DNA of 64,000 nucleotides, from positions 1 to 64,000 of the forward strand of contig UQUV01000004.1 in assembly GCA_900544305.1 (NCBI GenBank), in the 5' to 3' direction. The notes beneath the pieces were generated by a model that worked only from the letters and a program-made list of their open reading frames with translations, made no database searches and was not told where the DNA came from. Numbering within the stretch: the stretch's first letter is position 1; each line of letters begins with the position of its first letter. Of the stretch, positions 40,901 through 50,109 are shown piece after piece. The DNA is from an uncultured Porphyromonadaceae bacterium (GTDB lineage: Bacteria > Bacteroidota > Bacteroidia > Bacteroidales > Muribaculaceae). A program made the position numbers and the translations under genes.

Positions 40901-43531
40901 TTAGAATTCTTGACCAAGGATGAAGTGGATGTGGCTTCCACCTTTCTTGTTGTAAACAGTGTCGAAACCGTATGCCCAGTCAATACCCATAAGGCCGACC
41001 ATCGGCAAGTAGATACGAACACCGGCTCCGGCTGAACGCTTGATGTCGAACGGAGAGAAGTCCTTGATGTCCATCCATGCGTTACCTCCTTCAACAAATG
41101 CAAGACCGTAGATAGTTGTGCTCGGTTGCAGCAGGAACGGGAAGTGGAGCTCCATGCAGAAGCGTGTATATGCATAACCGTCTCTTGGAGTGAATGCACC
41201 GTTGTCGTAACCACGGAGGGCGATGGTTTCCTGTGCGTAACCGTAGCTTCCCGACATACCGTCACCACCGACATAGAATGTTTCGAACGGTGATTTCAAG
41301 TATTTGTTGTAGCTACCCAGCAAACCGATATCGGCACGGGTCATTAACACGAGTGTCCATTTTCCGTTCGGGTCGGTAAGCGGAGTATAAGTACGCGCTT
41401 TGAATTTAAGTTTCCAGTATTCAATCCAGCGGTACATTTCTTTCTTGGCATCGTCTGTGCCTTTTTCTGCAAGGGCTTTCCAGTCCTTGTTGATGAGCAG
41501 TGACATTGGAGGAGTGATGCTCAAATCCAAAGAGAACTGGCTACCGCTACGGGTGTAAATCGGGTTGTCGATACTGTTACGTGCGAACGAAAGTCCAAGT
41601 ACAAATGCGTTTGACGTACCGTTCTGCATATAGTAGAGGTATTCCCAGTTTTTCAGTTTGTACCAGTTGTAGGACAACTGAGCCATGAATGTAAAGTAGT
41701 TGTCCGGCCATTTCAGACGCTTACCGAATCCGAGACTGATACCTGCCATCTGCAAGTACTTGTTCGGGTCGTAGGCGTTTTCGATGCTGCTCTGGTAGTA
41801 GTCGTCCATATAGCCTCCACCCGGATAATATCCTCCGTAGCCGGGATAGAAACCGCCGCCAGAAAGCCATGAGTTAATGTTTTTGTTGTAGAACTGAGAG
41901 TTCACACCTGTCTGACGGGAATAGTAGGCCGATACGGAAAGCGAGTTAGGACGCTTGCCGCCAAACCACGGATCGAGGAATGAAAGGCTGTATGCCTGAT
42001 AGTATTTCGCGTTGGTTTGTGCACTGATAGTGAATGTCTGGCCTTCACCCTGTGGAATAATGCCTTTGTAGGAACTAGTGTTGAACAGGTTCTTGAGGGA
42101 GAAGTTGGTAAACTTCAACGACACTTTACCGATGACACCCGTTTGACCCCAACCGGCAGAAAGTTCCATCTGGTCGCTGTTCTTGGAAGTAAGATTGAAG
42201 ATGAGGTCAACCGTACCGTTTTCGTTGTTCGGTTCAGGGCGGATATCCATATTTTCAGGGTCGAAGTGACCGGTCTGTGCAATTTCACGGGCAGAACGCA
42301 TCAAGTCGTCTTTTGAGAAGAGTTCACCCGGCTTCACGTGAAGCTCACGACGGATAACCTTTTCGTAGAGACGGTCGTTACCGTTGATGACGATACTGTT
42401 GATTCTTGCCTGCGGACCTTCCATCACACGCATTTCCAATGCGATAGAGTCGCCTTCGATTTTCGATTCGATAGGAACGAGCTGGAAGAAGAGGTAACCG
42501 TTGTTCATGTAGAGGTTGGCTACGGCGTCTTCGTCTTCCGTTGTACGTTTGTTGAGCAATGTCTGGTTGTAGACGTCACCCGGTTTGATGCCGAGAATAT
42601 TGTCGAGTGTCGACGACGGATAAACGGTGTTGCCCGCCCATGTGATGTCGGAGATGAAGTACTGCTTACCTTCTTCCACTTCGATGTAGACATCAACTTG
42701 TTTCTCGTTGTATTGTGCTACGCTGTCGCTCACGATACGTGCGTCACGGTAACCCAATTCGTTATATTTCTTGATAATGAGGTCCAAGTCGTTTTCGTAG
42801 TCCGATTCCACGAATTTTTTCTGACGGAAAAGGTTGACCAGCTTTTTCTTTTCGTTGGTTTTCTTCATGACGCGCTGAATCTTGTTGTCGCTCAACACGT
42901 CGTTGCCGGCGATATAGATTTTGTGAACCTTCACCTTTTCGTTCTTGTTGACATTGATGTCGACAATCATTTCGTTTTCCTTGCTGAGGTCTGGAGTCAG
43001 ACGGATGTCGACAGTCACATTGCCGAAGCCTTTCTGCTTGAAGAATGCAGTGATGATTTCTTTTGCACGGTTAACGATGTTTTGAGTAATCTGGTTGCCC
43101 GGCATCAGGCTCAGGCGTTGTTCCAGTTCCTCTTTTTCACCTTTTTTGCAGCCCGTGTAGTTGATTTTCGAGATACGCGGTTGTTGGCGCAAGTCGAAAA
43201 CGAGCCATGCCTTGTTGCCATAGATTTTTTCTACGCGGATTTGGATTTTCGAGAAAAGTCCCTGACGCCAGAAACGCTTTGCTGCGTTTGTGATGTCGTC
43301 ACCCGGAATTTCCACTACGTCACCAATCGACAGGCCGGAATAGCCGATGACGATATAGTCTTCGTAGTTTTGCAGTCCTTCTACTCTCAAGCCTGCGATT
43401 TCGTATTTTTTCGGCATGCCTGAGAAGATGATTGTAGGATTGTAGATTGTATCATTTTGTTCGGCAGCCTTAACGTTGTTGCCGAAAACCATAGCAACTG
43501 CTGCAAAAATGAGCAAAAGTTTATATTTCAT
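40901..43531 (-). CDS. bamA: BamA outer-membrane protein assembly factor
   Basis: The ATG at 43531 is chosen because the product then begins directly with a signal peptide (about 1-22); the frame extends 9 codons upstream. This 876-residue protein has about five POTRA domains (residues 25-440) and a 16-stranded barrel with the conserved Leu-Arg-Gly-Tyr motif (VRGF/Y type) near residue 790, ending in Gly-Gln-Glu-Phe. It inserts beta-barrel proteins into the outer membrane. An unusual Gly/Tyr/Pro-rich insertion occurs near residues 553-572. It sits in the conserved order porG-uppS-bamA-skp-skp. Confidence 0.95.
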   Translation of the reverse strand: MKYKLLLIFAAVAMVFGNNVKAAEQNDTIYNPTIIFSGMPKKYEIAGLRVEGLQNYEDYIVIGYSGLSIGDVVEIPGDDITNAAKRFWRQGLFSKIQIRVEKIYGNKAWLVFDLRQQPRISKINYTGCKKGEKEELEQRLSLMPGNQITQNIVNRAKEIITAFFKQKGFGNVTVDIRLTPDLSKENEMIVDINVNKNEKVKVHKIYIAGNDVLSDNKIQRVMKKTNEKKKLVNLFRQKKFVESDYENDLDLIIKKYNELGYRDARIVSDSVAQYNEKQVDVYIEVEEGKQYFISDITWAGNTVYPSSTLDNILGIKPGDVYNQTLLNKRTTEDEDAVANLYMNNGYLFFQLVPIESKIEGDSIALEMRVMEGPQARINSIVINGNDRLYEKVIRRELHVKPGELFSKDDLMRSAREIAQTGHFDPENMDIRPEPNNENGTVDLIFNLTSKNSDQMELSAGWGQTGVIGKVSLKFTNFSLKNLFNTSSYKGIIPQGEGQTFTISAQTNAKYYQAYSLSFLDPWFGGKRPNSLSVSAYYSRQTGVNSQFYNKNINSWLSGGGFYPGYGGYYPGGGYMDDYYQSSIENAYDPNKYLQMAGISLGFGKRLKWPDNYFTFMAQLSYNWYKLKNWEYLYYMQNGTSNAFVLGLSFARNSIDNPIYTRSGSQFSLDLSITPPMSLLINKDWKALAEKGTDDAKKEMYRWIEYWKLKFKARTYTPLTDPNGKWTLVLMTRADIGLLGSYNKYLKSPFETFYVGGDGMSGSYGYAQETIALRGYDNGAFTPRDGYAYTRFCMELHFPFLLQPSTTIYGLAFVEGGNAWMDIKDFSPFDIKRSAGAGVRIYLPMVGLMGIDWAYGFDTVYNKKGGSHIHFILGQEF

Positions 43532-43558
43532 AATATTTGTGCAAAGTAATTTCTTCAA

Positions 43559-44314
43559 TTATTTTTCTTGGACCTGTTCACTCGTTTTGCCAAATCGGCG
43601 TTCTCTCGACTGAAACTTGATGATGGCATCGCAAAAATCTTCTTTCGAGAAGTCGGGCCAGAACTTGTCGGTAAAGTAAAGTTCGGCATAAGCTATCTGC
43701 CAGAGCAGGTAGTTGCTGATGCGGCAGTCGCCACCGGTGCGGATCAGCAAGTCGGGGTCGGGGATGCCTGCCGTTGTCAGGTATTGTCCTACCGTTTCTT
43801 CATTGATGCCGTCCAGCTTTATTTTTCCGTCGGCAACGTCGGAAGCGATTTTCTTGACGGCGTTGGTGATTTCCCAACGTGCCGAATAGCTGATGGCAAG
43901 AATCATGTTCATGCCTGTGCTTGCTTCCGTAGCCTTCACGCAACCTTCCAGTTTTTCGCGGGCGAATTCAGGTACGCGGGCAAGGTCGCCGATGATTTTC
44001 AGTCGGACATTGTTCTTTATCAAGTCGGGAGTCTCTTTTTCGATGGCTATTGCAATAAGGTGCATCAGCGCGTCGACTTCCTCCGTCGGGCGGTTCCAGT
44101 TTTCCGTCGAGAAGGTGTAGAGAGTCAGACTTCCGATACCCAGGTCGGAAGCTATCTCGGTTATGTTTCTGACTGCGGTTACGCCCTCGATGTGTCCGAA
44201 AGAGCGATCCAGATTCCGTTGCTTTGCCCAGCGTCCGTTGCCGTCCATGATTACAGCCACGTGTTTTGGAAGCCGGTTGCAGTCAATTTGCTTAATTTTT
44301 TCTTCTAATGACAT
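43559..44314 (-). CDS. uppS: Isoprenyl transferase (undecaprenyl diphosphate synthase)
   Basis: I choose the ATG at 44314 (Met-Ser-Leu-Glu-Glu), giving 251 residues, near the E. coli length of 253. An ATG at 44335 would add seven residues and overlap the upstream gene. The signature VIMDGNGRWA contains the catalytic Asp24, and SGRWEIT-like and RTGGDCRISNYLLWQ segments are present. It condenses isopentenyl units onto farnesyl diphosphate in cis to make the C55 lipid carrier for peptidoglycan and polysaccharides, at the inner-membrane face. bamA starts 27 bases downstream. Confidence 0.95.
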   Translation of the reverse strand: MSLEEKIKQIDCNRLPKHVAVIMDGNGRWAKQRNLDRSFGHIEGVTAVRNITEIASDLGIGSLTLYTFSTENWNRPTEEVDALMHLIAIAIEKETPDLIKNNVRLKIIGDLARVPEFAREKLEGCVKATEASTGMNMILAISYSARWEITNAVKKIASDVADGKIKLDGINEETVGQYLTTAGIPDPDLLIRTGGDCRISNYLLWQIAYAELYFTDKFWPDFSKEDFCDAIIKFQSRERRFGKTSEQVQEK

Positions 44315-44324
44315 TTTCAAACAA

Positions 44325-45011
44325 TTATTCGACATAGTGGCATATCTTGCAGATTTCGCCAAATTCGTAGGAAATCGAAACCATCAGTGTAGGACACCAG
44401 TCGGTATTTTTCATAAAAGAGCTTTTCACGTTGTACAAGTCCGAGAGCCCGTCGATTTTGTCGCCAAGCATCATTCTTGCACGCATTTCCAGCCCGAGGT
44501 TCCAGCGGTTCGTCAATTTGAATTTCGCACCCGCGCTTATCGGGATGTTCACGGCAAATGCCGAGCAGCTGGAATAGGATGCTCCCAAACCTAACGAGAG
44601 GTAAGGGACAAGGCGTTTCAAATTTCTATAGTCCGTGTTCATTCCAAAATTCATGAAATTGAACTCGAACGCTACTGCCGCATCATAATATTGTGCATCG
44701 AACGCATATTGCGCATTGTTGGGATACACGTTCTTGAAGTCGGCGGAATTGCCGCTGATGCTTGCCGTGGCAAGCGACGTTTTCAGTGCAAACCGCTTGT
44801 TGATGAGATAGCGGAACAGCAGTTCTCCCGAGAATCCCGGGTTTTTCAGTACGTTGCTTTGGTTGACATCGCCGAGGTATCCGCTGATACCCAAGCCACC
44901 GCCTGCTTCGAAGCGGTAGTCCTGCGCCGTTGCCGGCAGCAAGGTTGCCATTAAAGCCACAATAATTGCCCAAATGCGTTTTCTTCCGTATGTTCTGACT
45001 GCATTTTTCAT
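44325..45011 (-). CDS. porG: DUF6089/PorG-like outer-membrane protein
   Basis: This 228-residue protein has a signal peptide (about 1-29) and a small 8-strand barrel-like body: alternating Gly/aromatic strands, with GGGLGISGYLGDVN at the start typical of the DUF6089/PorG family. PorG is an outer-membrane partner of the type IX secretion system in Porphyromonas, but the family also occurs in Bacteroidales without that system. No other T9SS gene is in the window, so the symbol rests on family and synteny. It overlaps no neighbour if uppS starts at 44314, and lies upstream of uppS-bamA as expected. Confidence 0.82.
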   Translation of the reverse strand: MKNAVRTYGRKRIWAIIVALMATLLPATAQDYRFEAGGGLGISGYLGDVNQSNVLKNPGFSGELLFRYLINKRFALKTSLATASISGNSADFKNVYPNNAQYAFDAQYYDAAVAFEFNFMNFGMNTDYRNLKRLVPYLSLGLGASYSSCSAFAVNIPISAGAKFKLTNRWNLGLEMRARMMLGDKIDGLSDLYNVKSSFMKNTDWCPTLMVSISYEFGEICKICHYVE

Positions 45012-45065
45012 TTTCGCTCAGTTTACTAAATTAAACGGCAAAAGGCAATTCTATATTGTTTCCTA

Positions 45066-46586
45066 TTATATAATAGGTTTAAAGGTCAGTCGGTTGATGG
45101 TGCCTTTCCAGATGTTGTTCATCGTTCCTCCGTTAGCACCGACACCGCCGAACATGTAGATGTACGGGCATTCCCAGCTTTCGATAGGCTTGGATGCGCG
45201 GGTTGCACTGCCGCTGCTGATGGTCCACCATGCCGGCAGACGGCGTGAAGGAAGACTTGTCCATGCAGAACTGCTGCGAGTTGCAGTGTAAGTGGTGTTG
45301 TAGATGAACGCCTGGCTCTTGTAGAAGGCAAACATATAGTCCGGCAATTGCAACAGGTCGTCGCCTTCTTCCCAAGTTACACCGTTGTCGTATGATACAT
45401 ATACTTTTTTCGTTGGCTTGTTTTCGCTGTCAAGACCTCCGATTGCGAGCCATACGTTGCGCTTTTCCTTCATCCATGTTTCGCCTGTATATTCCACGAA
45501 AGGAACGAAAACGGCATAGGCACGTGCCGGAATCGGCTTTTGGCTTACTTTGCCGATGTTCTTGCCGTCGAATCCCCAAAGGTCGCCGGTCATAGAGCCG
45601 TCCTTGCAGTAGCCGCCGAGGAAGAGAACTTGAGGAGCTACGCCCCAATCGTTGGAGTAGGACTGTACGGGAGAAGTGCCGCGTACAGGGAAATCGTCAG
45701 GCAGCACTGCCTTTTCATAAGAACTGCCCGGAGCGTAGATTTCGCGGTAGTAGTTGCCGTTTTCTTCGCTCACGGCCAACAGCACGTTGTTGTAGCCGCC
45801 GATGATGGAGTACATTTTGCGGTTGGTCGAAGTCCATGGCTTGGCTTCGTCGGTCGAAGTATAGAGTGTTCCGTCTTCAGCAAGGATATACAGTGCATCG
45901 GCAGTAGCATTGAAGCTGTCGATTTGCGGAGTGAACGGGAAAGTGACAACGGCTTTCGTCCAGTTGTTGGTAGCCGGGTCGGTAGTCGATGCCAGCGTAT
46001 AGTTGCCCGATTCGTTCATAAGGCAGAACAGTTTTTCGCCCATTTGTGTGGTGTGCTGGCTGCTTACCTGCGATGTGAGGCTCGGCAAGTCGCGGCGTGA
46101 AAGCAGATTCCAGTAGAGGGAATCCGGTTCCATCTGGTGAACATTGACGAAAATCTGGTATTCTTTTGAAGAGATGCCGTCGGCGGCCTTCACAGTCAGA
46201 TAAACTTTACCGGTGAAGTCGATGCTGTCGTTTTCTTCACTGTTGTAGGTGTAGGTCGTGTCGGCCATGGTCGATGCGCCGCTGATTTTGATTGTACCCG
46301 TCGACGAAGCGTCGAATGTGATGCTTGTCACGAGACGGTTGATTTTTGTGCCCTTAGGCAAGGAGTCCGGATTGTAGATGATGCGTTTGTTGACATCTAT
46401 TGCAAAATAAACGGAATCGAGGTGTGGCAGTACAGAGTCGTTTTTTTGAAGGGAGAAAGCCGTTACCAGCGTGTTTGACGCAAGTGTGGCTGTTTCTTCA
46501 TCCGCCTCGTTGGTCGACGTACATGACACTGACATGATAATCGAAAATGCCGTCAGCAGGGCATATATGGGAATTAATTTTCTCAT
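45066..46586 (-). CDS. DUF6242 lipoprotein
   Basis: This 506-residue protein has a lipoprotein signal with Cys22 in SVSCTS. An N-terminal beta-sandwich region (about 40-150, DUF6242-like) is followed by a probable beta-propeller or Kelch-like repeat region (about 160-500). Repeats contain Trp/Tyr-Gly-Gly motifs. It is probably anchored in the outer membrane. The function is unknown. It lies 54 bases upstream of porG with its own -7 box at 46616-46623, so it may head the whole minus-strand envelope operon. Confidence 0.82.
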   Translation of the reverse strand: MRKLIPIYALLTAFSIIMSVSCTSTNEADEETATLASNTLVTAFSLQKNDSVLPHLDSVYFAIDVNKRIIYNPDSLPKGTKINRLVTSITFDASSTGTIKISGASTMADTTYTYNSEENDSIDFTGKVYLTVKAADGISSKEYQIFVNVHQMEPDSLYWNLLSRRDLPSLTSQVSSQHTTQMGEKLFCLMNESGNYTLASTTDPATNNWTKAVVTFPFTPQIDSFNATADALYILAEDGTLYTSTDEAKPWTSTNRKMYSIIGGYNNVLLAVSEENGNYYREIYAPGSSYEKAVLPDDFPVRGTSPVQSYSNDWGVAPQVLFLGGYCKDGSMTGDLWGFDGKNIGKVSQKPIPARAYAVFVPFVEYTGETWMKEKRNVWLAIGGLDSENKPTKKVYVSYDNGVTWEEGDDLLQLPDYMFAFYKSQAFIYNTTYTATRSSSAWTSLPSRRLPAWWTISSGSATRASKPIESWECPYIYMFGGVGANGGTMNNIWKGTINRLTFKPII

Positions 46587-46615
46587 TGTTTGTTATGTCT
46601 TGATTTTATAAATTG

Positions 46616-46623
46616 CAAAGTTA
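46616..46623 (-). promoter_or_regulatory. -7 promoter box (TAACTTTG) for DUF6242 and perhaps the porG-bamA-skp run
   Basis: Perfect minus-strand TAnnTTTG match 30 bases upstream of the ATG. The gap 46624-46787 contains nothing else recognisable. Confidence 0.5.
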
Positions 46624-46787
46624 AAACTATTTTATTAAAGCTCCCATAGAATTTATGTTAAACCCTCGCTTTAATTTCATAGTCTCGTAAAATGTCCACT
46701 TTTTCGGTCGGTAAAATTACTATTTCGCTTACAATTATCACGCATAAATCCGACAAAGAATTGAATTCTATCGTTTTTTAGTCCTTT

Positions 46788-47831
46788 TTAACGGCTTTTT
46801 ATGTGAAATATAGTGTTACCGTCAATGGTTTCCACGCTGTCGGGCAGTGGAACAGAAGGGGCTGCTATGCCTTCTTTCAGCAGGATTGGATTTTGTTCGA
46901 CTCGTATTTCATCCCAAAATCCGGCTTTGATGAATTCCGTCAGCAGGCGGCTTCCGCCTTCCACCATCAATGAGTTGATTTTCATTTGGCTATACAGCTT
47001 GCCGACAATTTCCGGCAGTGGTTCTTCGGGATGCTCAAGAGGAATTACGGTGACAGTTTCCGGAAAGTTGGCCGCCGGGGCAGAGGTGAACACTACCGTG
47101 CGCATTCCGTCGTTCAGCAGTCGGCAGTCGCCCAGATTGCCGTCGCGCGACAGTACAACGCGCAGCGGATTGTTGCCATGCCACAGGCGGACGGTGAGCG
47201 ACGGATTGTCGAGCCGTACGGTGGCCGAGCCAACCATGATGGCGTTGTATTCGCTACGGAGCTGATGGACAAGCGCAGCGGTCAGCGGAGTGGAGAACTG
47301 TTGCGGCTGTTCGTCAGCAGTGCGGATACGGTCGATAAATCCGTCGGCACTTTGTGCCCATTTCAGCAGAATATAGGAGCGTTTCCGGGTGTGTGCCGTC
47401 ATGAACTGGCGGTTCAGTTCGAGGCATTCTTTTTCAAGAACGCCGGTGACCACCTCCCGTCCGGCTTCGCGGAGCATTCTGATGCCCCGTCCGCTCACTT
47501 CCGGGAACGGGTCAAGACTGCCCACGACAATGCGCCGTATGCCCTTGTCGATAATCAGCTTGCTACAGGGCGGCGTTTTGCCGTAGTGCGAACAGGGTTC
47601 CAGTGTGACATAGATAGTGCTTTCGGGGAGCAGGGCGGCATCGGCGGCCGATACCGAGGCAACGGCGTTCACCTCGGCGTGTCCTTCGCCGTAGCGGCGG
47701 TGGAAGCCTTCGCCGATAATGCGTCCATTATGGACGATTACGGCTCCAACCATCGGGTTTGTGTGTACACTGCCGCGTCCGAGCCTTGCCAGCTGTAGCG
47801 CGCGCCTCATATATTTTTCGTCAGTAGTCAT
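46788..47831 (-). CDS. ribD: Bifunctional riboflavin biosynthesis deaminase/reductase
   Basis: This 347-residue protein has a deaminase domain (about 1-145) with zinc ligands H51 in HAEVNAV and C80 and C89 in PCSHYGKTPPC. The reductase domain (about 150-345) is dihydrofolate-reductase-like. It performs the second and third steps of riboflavin synthesis from GTP. The protein is cytosolic. It is divergent from prmC with only 32 bases between start codons, so the promoters must overlap. No other rib gene is near. Confidence 0.95.
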   Translation of the reverse strand: MTTDEKYMRRALQLARLGRGSVHTNPMVGAVIVHNGRIIGEGFHRRYGEGHAEVNAVASVSAADAALLPESTIYVTLEPCSHYGKTPPCSKLIIDKGIRRIVVGSLDPFPEVSGRGIRMLREAGREVVTGVLEKECLELNRQFMTAHTRKRSYILLKWAQSADGFIDRIRTADEQPQQFSTPLTAALVHQLRSEYNAIMVGSATVRLDNPSLTVRLWHGNNPLRVVLSRDGNLGDCRLLNDGMRTVVFTSAPAANFPETVTVIPLEHPEEPLPEIVGKLYSQMKINSLMVEGGSRLLTEFIKAGFWDEIRVEQNPILLKEGIAAPSVPLPDSVETIDGNTIFHIKSR

Positions 47832-47850
47832 AGCTTAACGGAAAAAGATG

Positions 47851-47858
47851 TAATTTTG
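47851..47858 (+). promoter_or_regulatory. -7 promoter box (TAATTTTG) for the prmC operon
   Basis: Perfect TAnnTTTG match ending only 5 bases before the prmC ATG (47864), so the mRNA would begin at or beside the start codon. The -33 region falls within the ribD start. Confidence 0.55.
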
Positions 47859-47863
47859 TAGAT

Positions 47864-48727
47864 ATGATAGAACAGACATTGAACCAGACCCTGCTCGACA
47901 TTCGCCGGCGATTGTCCGACCTTTATCCGAAAGGCGAGGTGGACGGCTTTGTGCGCATTGCCTGCTACAATATCCTCCACTATGAGTCCGTCGACATTCT
48001 GCTCCACAAAGATAGCGTTTTGCCGGATTTTATAGTCGATAAATTTCATAAAGTAGCTGACGAACTGCTAAAAAAGCGTCCGATACAGTATATTTTCCGT
48101 AATGCGTATTTCCACGGTCACCGTTTTGAGGTGAGCGAAGCCACGCTGATTCCCCGTCCGGAGACGGAGGAACTGGTGGATATGATTGTGGACGAAAACC
48201 AGGAAGCCGACTTGAGGGTGCTCGACGGCGGAACGGGAAGCGGCTGCATCGCCGTGTCGTTGGCTTTGGCGTTGAAATTTGCCGAGGTGACGGCTGTCGA
48301 CATTTCGGCCGAGGCACTTGCCGTGGCTGAACGCAACGCTGCGGAACTGAAGGCAAAGGTGACTTTCCGCCGTCAGGACATGCTGCAACTTACACCTTGT
48401 GGCGAGCGTTTTGACATCATTGTCAGCAATCCTCCTTATATTGCCGACAGCGAAAAGGCGGAAATGGACGAGAACGTGCTGGCCTATGAGCCGCACACGG
48501 CCTTGTTCGTTCCCGATTCCGACCCGCTGCGTTTTTACCGTGCGCTTGCCGTCTATGGAACGCAGACACTCGTTCCCGGCGGACGGCTGTATTTCGAAAT
48601 CAACAGCCGTTTCCCGAAGGAAATGACAGAAATGCTGGAAGAACTGGGTTATACCGATGTGGAGATACGGAAGGATATGCAGCGGATGCCGCGCTTTGCC
48701 GTAGCCAAATGGAAAAAGGAGGACTGA
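47864..48727 (+). CDS. prmC: Peptide chain release factor N5-glutamine methyltransferase
   Basis: This 287-residue protein has an N-terminal helical substrate-recognition domain (about 1-85) and a Rossmann SAM domain with GGTGSGCIA (about 126-134) and the catalytic NPPY motif (189-192). It methylates the glutamine of the GGQ motif in release factors RF1/RF2. The N-terminal domain is complete from this ATG, so a later start is unlikely despite the promoter lying 5 bases away. recX follows after 3 bases. Confidence 0.95.
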   Translation: MIEQTLNQTLLDIRRRLSDLYPKGEVDGFVRIACYNILHYESVDILLHKDSVLPDFIVDKFHKVADELLKKRPIQYIFRNAYFHGHRFEVSEATLIPRPETEELVDMIVDENQEADLRVLDGGTGSGCIAVSLALALKFAEVTAVDISAEALAVAERNAAELKAKVTFRRQDMLQLTPCGERFDIIVSNPPYIADSEKAEMDENVLAYEPHTALFVPDSDPLRFYRALAVYGTQTLVPGGRLYFEINSRFPKEMTEMLEELGYTDVEIRKDMQRMPRFAVAKWKKED

Positions 48728-48730
48728 CGT

Positions 48731-49231
48731 ATGGCAAAGAAACCGTTGACCTATGAAAATGCGCTGGCACGTGCGGCCAATCTGTGTGCCCGTGCCGAAC
48801 ATTGCTGTTTTGAAATCACCTCCAAACTCCGCCAATGGGGCGTTGGGGAACAGGATGCCGCTAAAATTCTCGATTGGTTAGAGGACGGCGGCTTCATCAA
48901 CGAAGAACGTTTTGCTCTGTCGTTTACACACGACAAATACCGTTTTGAGGGCTGGGGCAGAACAAAAATACGCTACACGCTGCGCCGTTATGGGATAGGC
49001 GATGCTGCCGTGCAGGCGGCTTTTCAGGAAATTGACGAAAACGAGTATGCCGCCATTCTTCGCACGCTGCTGGAAACGAAGGCACGCCATTCTGTGGAGA
49101 CCGACCCTTATAAAAAGAAGGCGTCGCTTTTTCGCTACGCCATGTCGCGCGGCTATGAATCGGCATTGATATCAAAAATCGTATCGGGGTTGGTGAGCGG
49201 TGCTGATGATTTTGAAGTGGAGGAGGAATAA
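48731..49231 (+). CDS. recX: RecX-family regulatory protein
   Basis: This 166-residue basic helical protein has the three-helix tandem repeats of RecX: LARAANLCARAEHCCFEI, then YRFEGWGRTKIRYTLRRYGI and a final C-terminal repeat. RecX modulates RecA filament growth. recA is not adjacent, which is usual in Bacteroidota. It starts three bases after prmC and ends three bases before the comF gene. Confidence 0.9.
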   Translation: MAKKPLTYENALARAANLCARAEHCCFEITSKLRQWGVGEQDAAKILDWLEDGGFINEERFALSFTHDKYRFEGWGRTKIRYTLRRYGIGDAAVQAAFQEIDENEYAAILRTLLETKARHSVETDPYKKKASLFRYAMSRGYESALISKIVSGLVSGADDFEVEEE

Positions 49232-49234
49232 GCT

Positions 49235-49933
49235 ATGCGGACGGGGTGGCTGAAGACGATGGCTGATGCCTTGCGCGGACTGATGTTTCCGCGATGCTGT
49301 CCCGTGTGCCGCCGTGCCTTGTCCGACGGCGAACCGTATGTGTGCCGGCAATGTATGGACACGCTTCCCCGTCTGAATCACCGGCCGGATAGAATGAACG
49401 AAGTGGAGGAGGTGTTTGTCGGCAGTCGGGTGGTGACGCGTGCCTTTTCCCTGTTCCGCTACCACCGTAGCAGCGATTATGCGGGAATTATTAAGGAAAT
49501 CAAATATTACAACAATCCTCGGCTTGCAGAGTTCTTAGGCGGACAACTCGCGGAAGAAATGGTCCGGCAAGGTTTCTTTGACGAGTTGGATGCGATTGTC
49601 TACGTGCCGCTTCATCCTCGGAAGGAAAGCCGACGCGGCTATAACCAGAGCCGACACATTGCGCGTGGCATATCGCGTGTGAGCGGTTTGCCGGTGGAAG
49701 ATTTTCTACGTGCCGACCAGCCGCACCGTTCGCAGACGAACAAGACGCTCGAGCAACGGCGAAAAAACGTGGAAGGCATCTTTTCCGCATCTCCGTCGGT
49801 GGCAGGCAAACGGCTGCTGCTTGTTGACGACGTGATAACAACCGGTTCGACGATGCTTGCTTGTTGCGATGTCATGCAGCAGGCGGGGGTGTCGGAAGTC
49901 CGTATTCTGTCGTTGGCATTTGCAAACCTTTAG
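49235..49933 (+). CDS. ComF-family phosphoribosyltransferase-like protein
   Basis: This 232-residue protein has an N-terminal four-Cys zinc ribbon (CCPVC...CRQC, about residues 24-45). A phosphoribosyltransferase fold follows, whose PRPP-binding loop reads LLVDDVITTGST (about 193-204). ComF/GntX proteins are linked to DNA uptake or amidophosphoribosyl chemistry in various bacteria, but the Bacteroidota role is unproven. It is the third gene of the prmC-recX operon and likely its last before the separate pyrE promoter. Confidence 0.9.
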   Translation: MRTGWLKTMADALRGLMFPRCCPVCRRALSDGEPYVCRQCMDTLPRLNHRPDRMNEVEEVFVGSRVVTRAFSLFRYHRSSDYAGIIKEIKYYNNPRLAEFLGGQLAEEMVRQGFFDELDAIVYVPLHPRKESRRGYNQSRHIARGISRVSGLPVEDFLRADQPHRSQTNKTLEQRRKNVEGIFSASPSVAGKRLLLVDDVITTGSTMLACCDVMQQAGVSEVRILSLAFANL

Positions 49934-50020
49934 CACGTTTTTTCGAGAATTTTTGTCACAAACGGAAGAAAAAACAGTAAAAAATACACAAAAAAAGCTA
50001 TTTGCTAATTTAAATTTATA

Positions 50021-50028
50021 TAACTTTG
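50021..50028 (+). promoter_or_regulatory. -7 promoter box (TAACTTTG) for pyrE
   Basis: Perfect TAnnTTTG match with TTTG at 50001-50004 upstream at a shorter than usual 16 bases. The leader to the ATG at 50110 is about 75 bases. Confidence 0.55.
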
Positions 50029-50109
50029 CAGTAGATAAACCAGTTCGGTTTTGGATTCTTTTCCGTCCGATACGAATGTGGCTTTTATTTAACTTAAACT
50101 CTACGAAAA

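Noticed and set aside
42338..43423. A 361-codon plus-strand open frame opposite bamA
   Set aside because: It is a Val/Phe/Asp-rich shadow of POTRA coding sequence; bamA is certain on the minus strand.
44325..45011. Evidence for a type IX secretion system from the PorG-like gene
   Set aside because: PorG/DUF6089 genes occur beside uppS-bamA in Bacteroidales without the system, and no other por/gld gene or C-terminal sorting domain is seen here.
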